Source: Phymorhynchus buccinoides (lineage: Eukaryota > Mollusca > Gastropoda > Neogastropoda > Raphitomidae). Taken from it: a DNA stretch of 64,000 bases. A program made the translations under genes and the position numbers. Positions within the stretch are counted from its first letter, which is position 1; the number at the start of each line of letters is the position of its first letter. Location: contig CM065706.1 in the NCBI GenBank assembly GCA_017654935.2, positions 17,579,557-17,643,556 of the forward strand, read 5' to 3'. The notes under the pieces were generated by a model that did no database searches, had not been told where the DNA came from, and saw only the letters and a list, made by a program, of their open reading frames with translations. Below are positions 46,501 to 53,035 of the stretch, piece after piece.

Positions 46501-49500
46501 TCACCTCTCATAATACAGGTGTACAGCCTGCACCACAGTGAGTTCACCTCTCATAATACAGGTGTACAGCCTGCACCACAGTGAGTTCACTCATAATACA
46601 GGTGTACAGCCTGCACCACAGTGAGTTCACCTCATAATACAGGTGTACAGCCTGCACCACAGTGAGTTCACCTCTCATAATACAGGTGTACAGCCTGCAC
46701 CACAGTGAGTTCACCTCTCATAATACAGGTGTACAGCCTGCACCACAGTGAGTTCACCTCTCATAATACAGGTGTACAGCCTGCACCACAGTGAGTTCAC
46801 CTCTCATAATACAGGTGTACAGCCTGCACCACAGTGAGTTCACCTCATAATACAGGTGTACAGCCTGCACCACAGTGAGTTCACCTCTCATAATACAGGT
46901 GTACAGCCTGCACCACAGTGAGTTCACCTCTCATAATACAGGTGTACAGCCTGCACCACAGTGAGTTCACCTCTCATAATACAGGTGTACAGCCTGCACC
47001 ACAGTGAGTTCACCTCATAATACAGGTGTACAGCCTGCACCACAGTGAGTTCACCTCATAATACAGGTGTACAGCCTGCACCACAGTGAGTTCACCTCTC
47101 ATAATACAGGTGTACAGCCTGCACCACAGTGAGTTCACCTCTCATAATACAGGTGTACAGCCTGCACCACAGTGAGTTCACCTCTCATAATACCTGTACA
47201 GCCTGCACCACAGTGAGTTCACCTCTCATAATACAGGTGTACAGCCTGCACCACAGTGAGTTCACCTCTCATAATACAGGTGTACAGCCTGCACCACAGT
47301 GAGTTCACCTCTCATAATACAGGTGTACAGCCTGCACCACAGTGAGTTCACCTCTCATAATACAGGTGTACAGCCTCACCACAGTGAGTTCTCATAATAC
47401 AGGTGTACAGCCTGCACCACAGTGAGTTCACCTCTCATAATACAGTGTGTGCACCACAGCCTGTACAGCCCACAGTGAGTTCACCTCATAATACAGGTGT
47501 ACAGCCTGCACCACAGTGAGTTCACCTCTCATAATACAGGTGTACAGCCTGCACCACAGTGAGTTCACCTCTCATAATACAGGTGTACAGCCTGCACCAC
47601 AGTGAGTTCACCTCATAATACAGGTGTACAGCCTGCAGCCCACAGTGAGTTCACCTCTCATAATACAGGTGTACAGCCTGCACCACAGTGAGTTCACCTC
47701 TCATAATACAGGTGTACAGCCTGCACCACAGTGAGTTCACAGCCTGCACCACAGTGAGTTCACCTCATAATACAGGTGTACAGCCTGCACCACAGTGAGT
47801 TCACCTCTCATAATACAGGTGTACAGCCTGCACCACAGTGAGTTCACCCTCATAATACAGGTGTACAGCCTGCACCACAGTGAGTTCACCTCTCATAATA
47901 CAGGTGTACAGCCTGCACCACAGTGAGTTCACCTCATAATACAGGTGTACAGCCTGCACCACAGTGAGTTCACCTCTCATAATACAGGTACAGCCTGCAC
48001 CACAGTGAGTTCACCTCTCATAATGTACAGCCTGCACCACAGTGAGTTCACCTCATAATACAGGTGTACAGCCTGCACCACAGTGAGTTCACCTCATAAT
48101 ACAGGTGTACAGCCTGCACCACAGTGAGTTCACCTCATAATACAGGTGTACAGCCTGCACCACAGTGAGTTCACCTCTCATAATACAGGTGTACAGCCTG
48201 CACCACAGTGAGTTCACCTCTCATAATACAGGTGTACAGCCTGCACCACAGTGAGTTCACCTCAGTGAGTTCACCTCTCAATACAGGTGTACAGCCTGCA
48301 CCACAGTGAGGTGTACAGCCTGCACCACAGTGAGTTCACCTCTCATAATACAGGTGTACAGCCTGCACCACAGTGAGTTCACCTCATAATACAGGTGTAC
48401 AGCCTGCACCACAGTGAGTTCACCTCTCATAATACAGGTGTACAGCCTGCACCACAGTGAGTTCACCTCTCATAATACAGGTGTACAGCCTGCACCACAG
48501 TGAGTTCACCTCTCATAATACAGGTGTACAGCCTGCACCACAGTGAGTTCACCTCATAATACAGGTGTACAGCCTGCACCACAGTGAGTTCACCTCTCAT
48601 AATACAGGTGTACAGCCTGCACCACAGTGAGTTCACCTCTCATAATACAGGTGTACAGCCTGCACCACAGTGAGTTCACCTCTCATAATACAGGTGTACG
48701 GAGAAAATGTTTTAAAGAAAAGATGCCCTAGCATATTTCTATTGTTTAAGCCAACTTTAGAACCCCTCTCTCTCAGCCGGTTGGCATATTTTTGTTGATC
48801 ACACCTTTATTTTTATTCTGATATACCTTTATTTTGAAAATGAGTCTGTGTTTCTGTCTTCAGTCATAGGGCCCGTAGAGCTGGACAGCTTAGTTCATGC
48901 AGCAGAAGTCTTCATGAACTGCTCGTCTGACACGCTGAGAGGATGGACAGAGACAAAAGAGTAAGTACAAAAATGGTCTAACCTGGTCTCAGTGATTTTT
49001 CTACAGGACATTTCTTTCAGACAAACATTAAACTGATTTGATTGTGGCCCCCCAAAAAAAAAATTAAAAAATTATGACATAAATTGCTTTTACGTGTTAG
49101 GGCATGTGCACATAAACCCATGTGCAGATCCCATCCACAAATAAAGGAAAGGAAAGTGAGAAGCAGGTCGATGGGTTTCCGCCTGTATGTGCACACTGCT
49201 TTACATTTCTTACTTCCAGATTTGTATTTTTGCGGGTTGCAAATGGGTTTCCGTACCGAATTTGGACATATATGTGCACACAGCCTAAAACTTTAAACTT
49301 TTATTGATTGGTTGATATTCTTTTGCTGTTTACGGACCATCTGTCTTCCCGGAACAGACTGATTCTTTCTTAAAACTTTTATTCCTTCTCTGTGAGCGAT
49401 TTATATTTTCTGCTTTAACCCTTTGACTGCGACAATGTTACTGATCAACATCAACATAAAAAAATTTTTTATGTCAAAATTGCCTAAGTTTTGCACAAAA

Positions 49501-51427
49501 TTATGTAATTACTTCCAAAACTTGCAATGACGTTTGCCTGATGTCTTTCATCCTGAAAATTTGTCCCGATTTCTTTTCCTGCTATTAACTGTAAAAACTG
49601 GAAGCCATCCTGAAGCCACAAGTTTTGACACTCAAAAAAACGGCAGCCACGAGTTTCGGCACTCCAAAAAAACAGGCCACTATGCCAAAACTGGAAGTCA
49701 CAAGTTTCGGCACTCCAAAAAAACAAGCCACTAGTTTTGGCACTCCAAAAACCTGAAGCCACGAGTTTTGGCACTCCAAAAGCTGGATTTCAGGCGTGTT
49801 CCGGAAAAGTAGCAGCTCAATGACTATTAATGTGTGATTAATCACATGCTTGTGATTTGACTGTTTTCAACATTAAACACCTTAGAAATGCTGTATGTTG
49901 TTGTTGTTGTTGTTACTATGTGTGATGTTTGTTTGCTGTGCCAGGTACCCCCTCTCAGTGGTGTCTCATCTGTATGTTGTTGTTGTTGTTGTTGTTGTTA
50001 TTATGTGTGATGTTTGTTTGCTGTGCCAGGTACCCCCTCTCAGTGGTGTCTCATCTGTATGTTGTTGTTGTTGTTGTTGTTGTTATTATGTGTGATGTTT
50101 GTTTGCTGTGCCAGGTACCCCCTCTCAGTGGTGTCTCGTCTGTATGTTGTTGTTGTTGTTGTTGTTACTATGTGTGATGTTTGTTTGCTGTGCCAGGTAC
50201 CCCCTCTCAGTGGTGTCTGTCTGTATGTTGTTGTTGTTGTTGTTACTATGTGTGATGTTTGTTTGCTGTGCCAGGTACCCCCTCTCAGTGGTGTCTCATC
50301 TGTATGAATGTTTGGTGTTGCTGTTGTTGTTGTTGTTGTTGTTGTTATTATGTGTGATGTTTGTTTGCTGTGCCAGGTACCCCCTCTCAGTGGTGTCTCG
50401 TCTGTATGTTGTTGTTGTTGTTGTTGTTACTATGTGTGATGTTTGTTTGCTGTGCCAGGTACCCCCTCTCAGTGGTGTCTCGTCTGTATGTTGTTGTTGT
50501 TGTTGTTGTTACTATGTGTGATGTTTGTTTGCTGTGCCAGGTACCCCCTCTCAGTGGTGTCTCATCTGTATGTTGTTGTTGTTGTTGTTGTTGTTATTAT
50601 GTGTGATGTTTGTTTGCTGTGCCAGGTACCCCGTCTCAGTGGTGTCTCATCTGTATGTTGTTGTTGTTGTTGTTGTTGTTATTATGTGTGATGTTTGTTT
50701 GCTGTGCCAGGTACCCCGTCTCAGTGGTGTCTCATCTGTATGTTGTTGTTGTTGTTGTTGTTGTTATTATGTGTGATGTTTGTTTGCTGTGCCAGGTACC
50801 CCCTCTCAGTGGTGTCTCGTCTGTATGTTGTTGTTGTTGTTGTTGTTACTATGTGTGATGTTTGTTTGCTGTGCCAGGTACCCCCTCTCAGTGGTGTCTC
50901 GTCTGTATGTTGTTGTTGTTGTTGTTGTTACTATGTGTGATGTTTGTTTGCTGTGCCAGGTACCCCCTCTCAGTGGTGTCTCGTCTGTATGTTGTTGTTG
51001 TTGTTGTTGTTACTATGTGTGATGTTTGTTTGCTGTGCCAGGTACCCCCTCTCAGTGGTGTCTCGTCTGTATGTTGTTGTTGTTGTTGTTGTTATTATGT
51101 GTGATGTTTGTTTGCTGTGCCAGGTACCCCCTCTCAGTGGTGTCTCATCTGTATGTTGTTGTTGTTGTTGTTGTTGTTACTATGTGTGATGTTTGTTTGC
51201 TGTGCCAGGTACCCCCTCTCAGTGGTGTCTCATCTGTATGTTGTTGTTGTTGTTGTTACTATGTGTGATGTTTGTTTGCTGTGCCAGGTACCCCCTCTCA
51301 GTGGTGTCTCGTCTGCGGGTGATGCCCTTAGGGGAGCAGCAGCGCGGGGAGCGGGCCTGCCTGCTGATGTATCTGCACTACATGATCACCTTGTTCCGCT
51401 TCAAGTCGGACCAGATCAAGAAACGAG
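28491..51427 (+). CDS. POLR1E: POLR1E (RPA49/PAF53) gene, nine exons, 3' part missing
   Basis: The product is an RNA polymerase I subunit. With POLR1G it forms a TFIIF-like dimer that aids initiation and elongation on rDNA in the nucleolus. Exons: 28491-28545, 30630-30736, 32420-32493, 39753-39838, 43735-43787, 44837-44984, 45677-45769, 48864-48960, 51288-51427; all have GT/AG borders and every phase agrees (853 nt, ~284 residues). Family landmarks: THGK-like FAHGKVKD, VAESDKLAYRGDNFG, NKTTGHMTLFPAQMFHLHPEF, LLTDAFGSRKEKRAV, AEVYSLHHI and the LMYLHYMI helix. Residues 1 to about 120 form the dimerisation domain; the linker and the start of the winged-helix region follow. The C-terminal ~120 residues are not found before the assembly gap. 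Introns hold at least seven minisatellites, three of them copying splice junctions. Confidence 0.92.
28546..28906. other. POLR1E intron 1, left part
   Basis: Intronic. A phrase GAGCGAAGCTTCGGGAAG lies near 28600 and the rest is AT-rich. No exon was seen. Confidence 0.45.
28907..29130. mobile_element. hAT-type MITE with 5-bp target duplication
   Basis: The ends CAGGGCTCCCA and TGGGAGCCCTG are perfect 11-bp inverted repeats, flanked on both sides by AACAT (28902-28906 and 29131-29135). The CAGGG start and 5-bp duplication fit the hAT5-like group. The internal sequence repeats phrases such as AGGGACCC and GGGGTCC in both orientations. It sits in POLR1E intron 1. Confidence 0.85.
29308..29849. 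mobile_element. piggyBac-type MITE (542 bp)
   Basis: TTAA lies at both ends (29308-29311 and 29846-29849) with termini CCCTCTCACTCTGATC and, inverted, CCCTGTGATCCCCG. The interior is non-coding. It is in POLR1E intron 1. The termini differ from those of 17639-17882, so this is another family. Confidence 0.7.
29850..30629. other. POLR1E intron 1, right part
   Basis: AT-rich intron ending in ATGTTGTTGACAG, the acceptor of exon 2. The pyrimidine tract is weak. No other feature was seen. Confidence 0.5.
30630..30736 (+). CDS. POLR1E: POLR1E exon 2 (to its first donor)
   Basis: The exon is 107 nt, enters in phase 1 and leaves in phase 0. It encodes V then TFAHGKVKDTQKRKMKVSAL and HDTSHKGPDKRRKVL. 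This matches the RPA49 pattern FSNGKL...NPRKRNQRIL just before AAETDRLSYVG. The donor is GTGCTG|GTAAGT. The last 48 nt plus 18 nt of intron are tandemly repeated, and seven further copies of the same donor follow in frame, so the true exon end among eight candidates cannot be settled by eye. Confidence 0.85.
30689..31216 (+). repeat. 66-bp in-frame minisatellite duplicating the exon 2 donor, 8 copies
   Basis: The unit runs CTGCACGACCCCAGCCAC, AAAGGGCCGG(G/A)CAAGAGG, AGGAAAGTGCTG|GTAAGT, TCCTTCACCAAA. Donors follow 30736, 30802, 30868, 30934, 31000, 31066, 31132 and 31198. Each unit is 22 codons with no stop, so the frame is preserved whichever donor is used. GGACAAG and GGGCAAG units alternate strictly, showing growth as 132-bp dimers; CCCCAGCC changes to CCACAGCC in the last three. 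Confidence 0.95.
31256..31322. repeat. GT-rich microsatellite
   Basis: (GT)n blocks separated by GCGGGAT phrases, directly after the 66-bp array in intron 2. Confidence 0.95.
31323..32419. other. POLR1E intron 2: dispersed repeat pieces
   Basis: CCTTGCCTTGCCTTG lies near 31566. The segment 31850-32160 shares AAGATGGCAACACCATGTAAA and the GATTGGTTCAGTGGTTAGGC phrase with 9090-9790. An ACGC/CACA-rich tract lies at 32165-32245. Confidence 0.5.
32420..32493 (+). CDS. POLR1E: POLR1E exon 3
   Basis: The exon is 74 nt with phase 0 in and 2 out. The acceptor is CATGTTGCAG|GTTGCAG and the donor ACAGA|GTGAGT. It encodes VAESDKLAYRGDNFGPLSAP then EQST. This aligns with the highly conserved RPA49 block AAETDRLSYVGNNFG. 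The acceptor is itself a small tandem (GTTGCAG twice), so a 7-nt shifted acceptor exists but would break the frame. Confidence 0.92.
32494..32996. other. POLR1E intron 3, left part
   Basis: Mixed intronic sequence; nothing was recognised. Confidence 0.4.
32997..33177. mobile_element. Tigger/pogo-type MITE (TA target site)
   Basis: The ends TACAGTCAAACCTCG and GAGGTTCCACTGTA are imperfect inverted repeats with TA outermost. The CAGT-start termini and TA duplication fit pogo/Tigger elements. It is immediately followed by the 48-bp array. Confidence 0.7.
33195..35657. repeat. 48-bp minisatellite, ~51 copies, in POLR1E intron 3
   Basis: The unit runs GATGTGTCTGACATGATGTC, AT(G/T)TACTTCAACTCAAATGG, TCAGCC(G/A)T. 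Because 48 is divisible by 3, long frames of 185-306 codons appear, broken only where TGACATGACATG adds 5 bp (near 33700, 34520, 35437, 35487 and 35590). Point variants (CATGTAC/CATTTAC, CGTGATG/CATGATG) are mosaic. Nothing suggests translation. Confidence 0.97.
35788..36968. mobile_element. hAT-type non-autonomous element (~1.2 kb)
   Basis: The ends CAGTGTTTCCCATA and TATGGGAAACACTG are perfect 14-bp inverted repeats, flanked by CTGAT on both sides (35783-35787 and 36969-36973). Subterminal parts share GTCCCAGGGAC/GTCCCTCTATG phrases. The CAGTGTTTCCC terminus is typical of hAT elements. A (GA)n/G-run lies at 36000-36026. The interior holds a 110-codon frame (36120-36452) with no recognised transposase motif. 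Confidence 0.8.
36120..36452 (+). CDS. 110-codon open frame inside the hAT-like element
   Basis: It starts MMPFTSLKERLDAAAFSSVK and contains a basic centre (KEKPGCQTRKTKANRL) and an acidic, hydrophobic end (LDLIPTILQVADDV). No hAT dimerisation motif, zinc-finger pattern or catalytic residue set was seen. It may be a remnant of captured or transposase sequence, or chance. Confidence 0.2.
   Translation: MMPFTSLKERLDAAAFSSVKLAKTVQIWSTKKSDPKLEALHSREQAFRSFWNDRTCVCFRKEKPGCQTRKTKANRLTAVARSENRVQSFDMEKLGWLDLIPTILQVADDV
36974..37198. other. POLR1E intron 3; ends in a G-run
   Basis: Mixed sequence ending in an 18-base G-run (37181-37198) that directly abuts the 26-bp array. Confidence 0.6.
37199..38272. 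repeat. 26-bp minisatellite, ~41 copies, in POLR1E intron 3
   Basis: The unit is CATTCCCCAGCAGGGATGCT GCCCCT, with two variant sites (AGCAGG/AACAGG, GCCCC/GCTCC). All three forward frames are open because the unit has no stop in any frame, which makes three 355-372 codon phantom frames. AACAGG/GCTCC variants cluster at 37680-37760 and 38020-38220, showing segmental amplification. Confidence 0.97.
38281..39290. mobile_element. Dispersed repeat split by a TTAA insertion
   Basis: 38281-38380 plus 39138-39200 match 55380-55910 in order: TTCTT...GCATGGACACAATTAATACG, ATTATTTTGCCA, GAAAGAAAGGGCC, then AGTAGTCCAGAGAAGG and TTTGAGAATTAA. At 55845 the same sequence runs uninterrupted as GGGCCTTGAGTAGGCCAGAG. 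The family is otherwise unclassified. Confidence 0.7.
38385..39133. mobile_element. TTAA-flanked DNA transposon with long inverted ends (749 bp)
   Basis: TTAA lies on both sides (38381-38384 and 39134-39137). The inverted ends include CTGATGGATGAAGTTTTGCA and TGCAAAAACTCGTCCATCAG, extending over about 55 bp with a shared GATCACCAG block. A further internal inverted pair is CTCCTTGGCGGAG against CTCCGCCAAGGAG. An uninterrupted paralogue of the target at 55845 confirms the boundaries. No intact transposase is present. Confidence 0.82.
39290..39538. repeat. 48-bp minisatellite, 5 copies
   Basis: The unit runs AACTATTCCTCTTTGGTCCT, GATGATGAACCCAAATGG, CAGGGCATAC. Copies are almost identical. It lies in intron 3, about 0.2 kb before exon 4. 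The final partial copy ends AACTATTCCAG|GTAACT. Confidence 0.95.
39539..39752. other. POLR1E intron 3, end
   Basis: Intronic sequence ending in GTCATTATAG, the acceptor of exon 4. Nothing else was recognised. Confidence 0.5.
39753..39838 (+). CDS. POLR1E: POLR1E exon 4
   Basis: The exon is 86 nt with phase 2 in and 1 out. The acceptor is GTCATTATAG|GTTG and the donor TTTCAAG|GTCAGC. It encodes LYVAEVNKTTGHMTLFPAQM then FHLHPEFQ. This is the diagnostic RPA49 strand VGILNKTSGQMEVYDAELFNMQPLF in vertebrates, at the end of the dimerisation domain. Confidence 0.95.
39839..40379. other. POLR1E intron 4, left part
   Basis: Mixed intronic sequence with a CTCTTTCTC-rich patch at 40155-40200. Confidence 0.45.
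40380..41117. mobile_element. pogo/Tigger-type non-autonomous element (738 bp)
   Basis: The ends TACAGTGGAGTCC and GGACTCCACTGTA are perfect inverted repeats with TA outermost (40380-40381 and 41116-41117). Subterminal GTTCGTTAT and ACGAACT-type phrases recur, typical of pogo-like MITEs. It lies in POLR1E intron 4. Confidence 0.85.
41118..41465. other. POLR1E intron 4, between pogo element and array
   Basis: AT-rich, with diverged forerunners of the array phrase (GTGGTTTGATGACTATTCATGG near 41370), suggesting the 43-bp array arose from local sequence. Confidence 0.55.
41466..43722. repeat. 43-bp minisatellite, ~52 copies, abutting the exon 5 acceptor
   Basis: The unit runs TTGATTCATTGT(G/A)GTTTC, ATGACTGCTCATGGGTGATT, TGATG. 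Copies are nearly identical, with the G/A variant in mosaic and a 42-bp variant near 41990 and 42680. The last copy stops 12 bp before the exon 5 acceptor, so the branch-point region of intron 4 lies within repeat sequence. Confidence 0.97.
43735..43787 (+). CDS. POLR1E: POLR1E exon 5
   Basis: The exon is 53 nt with phase 1 in and 0 out. The acceptor is GGTGGTTGCAG|GAGAGG and the donor GAAAAG|GTCAGT. It encodes G-EVQREGLELESMSFGEK, aligning with vertebrate SDVSVESELALESQTKTYREK, the short linker after the dimerisation domain. Confidence 0.85.
43915..44215 (+). mobile_element. LINE 3'-end fragment, copy 3
   Basis: The same family as 1020-1650 and 10545-10855 (inverted): TAGTTCCCCCACCTTCTGG, CTGACTTATTGGCCCATTC, TTTGAGCTCCTC, then GGCCTGGGAACGCAGAAGAA with a GAA-rich tail. 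This copy is uninterrupted and defines the empty site for the SINE at 1184. Confidence 0.78.
44216..44836. other. POLR1E intron 5, right part
   Basis: It contains a 31-bp direct duplication (GTGAAGTCAGTGTGGTGCAG at 44530 and 44561) and a CA/TGCA-rich patch at 44712-44756. It ends GTGCCCTTCAG, the acceptor of exon 6. Confidence 0.55.
44837..44984 (+). CDS. POLR1E: POLR1E exon 6
   Basis: The exon is 148 nt with phase 0 in and 1 out. The acceptor is TGCCCTTCAG|GCGG and the donor CAGCCAG|GTAAGG. It encodes ADLLTDAFGSRKEKRAVQQR, then QRSKVAEKAVTSAMGSAL and DLALTTHQAQP. The [TE]AFGS-K-x-KRA block with the following basic helix is the best conserved linker motif of RPA49 (EAFGTTKQKRALNTRRMNRV in vertebrates). 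Confidence 0.96.
44985..45676. other. POLR1E intron 6: short tandem duplication and GT-rich tract
   Basis: 45070-45305 holds three diverged ~80-bp copies (CATTCAGCATG...AGTATAATAAAGTACATATT...GGTCACATGA). 45390-45640 is GT-rich with TGTATG variants. It ends GTGTGCACAG, the acceptor of exon 7. Confidence 0.7.
45677..45769 (+). CDS. POLR1E: POLR1E exon 7
   Basis: The exon is 93 nt with phase 1 in and 1 out. The acceptor is GTGTGCACAG|CCAC and the donor CACCACA|GTGAGT. It encodes ATDPQASSSSSAIPPHNKDA then QTAAEVYSLHH; codon ATC (I) is completed by exon 8. This matches LYLPPCYDDAAKPEDVYKFEDLLS in vertebrates, where PP and xDVY are conserved. The final 19 nt and the donor are the seed of the large array that follows. 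Confidence 0.92.
45751..48699 (+). repeat. 43/41-bp minisatellite copying exon 7's 3' end with splice sites, ~69 copies
   Basis: The unit runs CTCATAATACAG|GTGTACAGCC, TGCACCACA|GTGAGTTC, ACCT. It equals the last 19 nt of exon 7, its GTGAGT donor, and a pyrimidine-containing CACCTCTCATAATACAG acceptor-like stretch. 41-bp units lack one CT. Some units are truncated or rearranged (near 46160, 46300-46380, 47445-47480, 48260-48320). The last unit ends at 48699 without a donor. A 19-nt inclusion would shift the frame. Confidence 0.96.
48864..48960 (+). CDS. POLR1E: POLR1E exon 8
   Basis: The exon is 97 nt with phase 1 in and 2 out. The acceptor is TCTGTCTTCAG|TCAT and the donor AAAAGA|GTAAGT. 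With exon 7 it reads HHI-IGPVELDSLVHAAEVF, then MNCSSDTLRGWTETK. This fits the vertebrate segment DLLSPAEYEALQSPSEAF...TSEEILKM, the entry to the winged-helix part. Its junction with exon 7 proves that the true donor is the first array copy or an equivalent one. Confidence 0.9.
48961..49899. other. POLR1E intron 8, left part
   Basis: TTAACCCTTTGACTGCGACA at 49418-49437 looks like one end of a piggyBac-type MITE, but no partner end was found. 49605-49790 holds about five diverged copies of a ~35-bp phrase (GCCACAAGTTT(T/C)GGCACTCC AAAAA). Confidence 0.5.
49900..51315 (+). repeat. 82/85-bp minisatellite copying exon 9's 5' end with its acceptor, 17 acceptors
   Basis: The unit runs TACTATGTGTGATGTTTG, TTTGCTGTGCCAG|GTACC, CCCTCTCAGTGGTGTCTCGT, CTGTATG, then (TTG)5-8. 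It carries the acceptor GCTGTGCCAG and the first ~30 nt of exon 9. Acceptor copies fall at about 49945, 50029, 50114, 50195, 50272, 50377, 50459, 50541, 50626, 50711, 50796, 50878, 50960, 51042, 51124, 51209 and 51287. Length variation is mainly in (TTG)n. The last copy runs into the real exon. Confidence 0.96.
51288..51427 (+). CDS. POLR1E: POLR1E exon 9 (last recognised)
   Basis: The exon is 140 nt with phase 2 in and 1 out. The acceptor is GCTGTGCCAG|GTAC and the donor AAACGAG|GTCAGC. It encodes YPLSVVSRLRVMPLGEQQRG, then ERACLLMYLHYMITLFRFK and SDQIKKR. This aligns with vertebrate EALKSLPSDVESRDRQARCIWFLDTLIKFRAHRVVKRK, a helix of the winged-helix region. The following family block (PHIINTKLLKHF) is not found downstream in the window. 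Confidence 0.92.
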
Positions 51428-51654
51428 GTCAGCACCATATCCGTGTGACCCCCCCACCCCTCCCGGTCTCAAAGTGCCACCCGTGTCTGTGTCTTGTGCC
51501 CCCGTCTCTATGTCCCCGTGTTTATGTGTCCCCTTGGGTTCTTCTTCTTCTTGGACGTGTATGGCCACAATCAATACGCTGATCATTTTGCCATAGAACC
51601 ATGGGGAGGGGGGGTCAATATGCTGATCATTTTGCCATAGAACTATGGGGGGTG
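51428..51654. other. POLR1E intron 9 start, with one unit of the 69-bp dispersed repeat
   Basis: 51538-51600 reads TTCTTCTTGGACGTGTATGG, CCACAATCAATACGCTGATC, ATTTTGCCATAGAACCATGG, the same phrase arrayed at 55376-55830. A partial second unit follows at 51615-51645. Confidence 0.75.
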
Positions 51655-52945
51655 TGGCGGCACGGATTGTCTCCGCTGCACAAATTGTCTCCGAGACAAT
51701 CCGTGCAGGGAGACAATCCGTGCCGCCTAAGACAGCACGGATTGTCTCCGCTGCACGGTTGTCCACCTGTGTCGACCCTTACAGCATGGATTGTCTCCGC
51801 TGCATGGTTGTCCACCTGTGTCGACCCTTACAGCACGGATTGTCTCCGCTGCACGGTTGTCCACCTGTGTCGACCCTTACAGCACGGATTGTCTCCGCTG
51901 CACGGATTGTCCACCTGTGTCGACCCTTACAGCACGGATTGTCTCCGCTGCATGGTTGTCCACCTGTGTCGACCCTTACAGCACGGATTGTCTCCGCTGC
52001 ACGGTTGTCCAACTGTGTCGACCCTTACAGCACGGATTGTCTCCGCTGCACGGTTGTCCACCTGTGTCGACCCTTACAGCACGGATTGTCTCCGCTGCAC
52101 GGTTGTCCACCTGTGTCGACCCTTACAGCACGGATTGTCTCCGCTGCACGGTTGTCCACCTGTGTCGACCCTTACAGCACGGATTGTCTCCGCTGCACGG
52201 GTTGTCCACCTGTGTCGACCCTTACAGCACGGATTGTCTCCGCTGCACGGATTGTCCACCTGTGTCGACCCTTACAGCACGGATTGTCTCCGCTGCACGG
52301 TTGTCCACCTGTGTCGACCCTTACAGCACGGATTGTCTCCGCTGCACTTTGTCCACCTGTGTCGACCCTTACAGCACGGATTGTCTCCAGCACGGATTGT
52401 CTCCGCTGCACGGTTTGTCCACCTGTGTCGACCCTTACAGCACGGATTGTCTCCGCTGCACGGTTGTCCACCTGTGTCGACCCTTACAGCACGGATTGTC
52501 TCTGCTGCACGGTTGTCCACCTGTGTCGACCCTTACAGCACGGATTGTCTCCGCTGCACGGTTGTCCACCTGTGTCGACCCTTACAGCACGGATTGTCTC
52601 ATTGCACGGTTGTCCACCTGTGTCGACCCTTACAGCACGGATTGTCTCCGCTGCACGGTTGTCCACCTGTGTCGACCCTTACAGCACGGATTGTCTCCGC
52701 TGCACGGTTGTCCACCTGTGTTGACCCTTACAGCACGGATTGTCTCCGCTGCACGGTTGTCCACCTGTGTCGACCCTTACAGCACGGATTGTCTCCGCTG
52801 CACGGTTGTCCACCTGTGTCGACCCTTACAGCACGGATTGTCTCCGCTGCACGGTTGTCCACCTGTGTCGACCCTTACAGCACGGATTGTCTCCGCTGCA
52901 CGGATTGTCCACCTGTGTCGACCCTTACAGCACGGATTGTCTCCA
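51655..52945. repeat. 49-bp minisatellite, ~25 copies, presumed POLR1E intron 9
   Basis: The unit runs TGTCTCCGCTGCACGGTTGT, CCACCTGTGTCGACCCTTAC, AGCACGGAT. The first 100 bp hold an inverted arrangement (GGATTGTCTCCG...CGAGACAATCC). Some units have CACGGATTG in place of CACGGTTG. The unit is CpG-containing and stop-poor, so frames of up to 573 codons appear; these are not genes. Confidence 0.96.
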
Positions 52946-53035
52946 GTGCAAGCTTTCTTTCTCTTATTTTTCTGTCACTTTCTCTTTGTCACTGTCTCTC
53001 TCTGTCTTTCTCTGTCCCTCTGTTTCTGTTTTTTT
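52946..53035. repeat. CT-rich flank shared, inverted, with 55190-55270
   Basis: GCTTTCTTTCTCTT...CTGTCACTTTCTCTTTGTC...TGTCCCTCTGTTTCTG is the reverse complement of 55196-55268. It forms part of a composite repeat. Confidence 0.85.

Noticed and set aside
49418..49899. Complete piggyBac-type MITE
   Set aside because: TTAACCCTTTGACTGCG resembles one terminus, but no matching inverted end with TTAA was found downstream.
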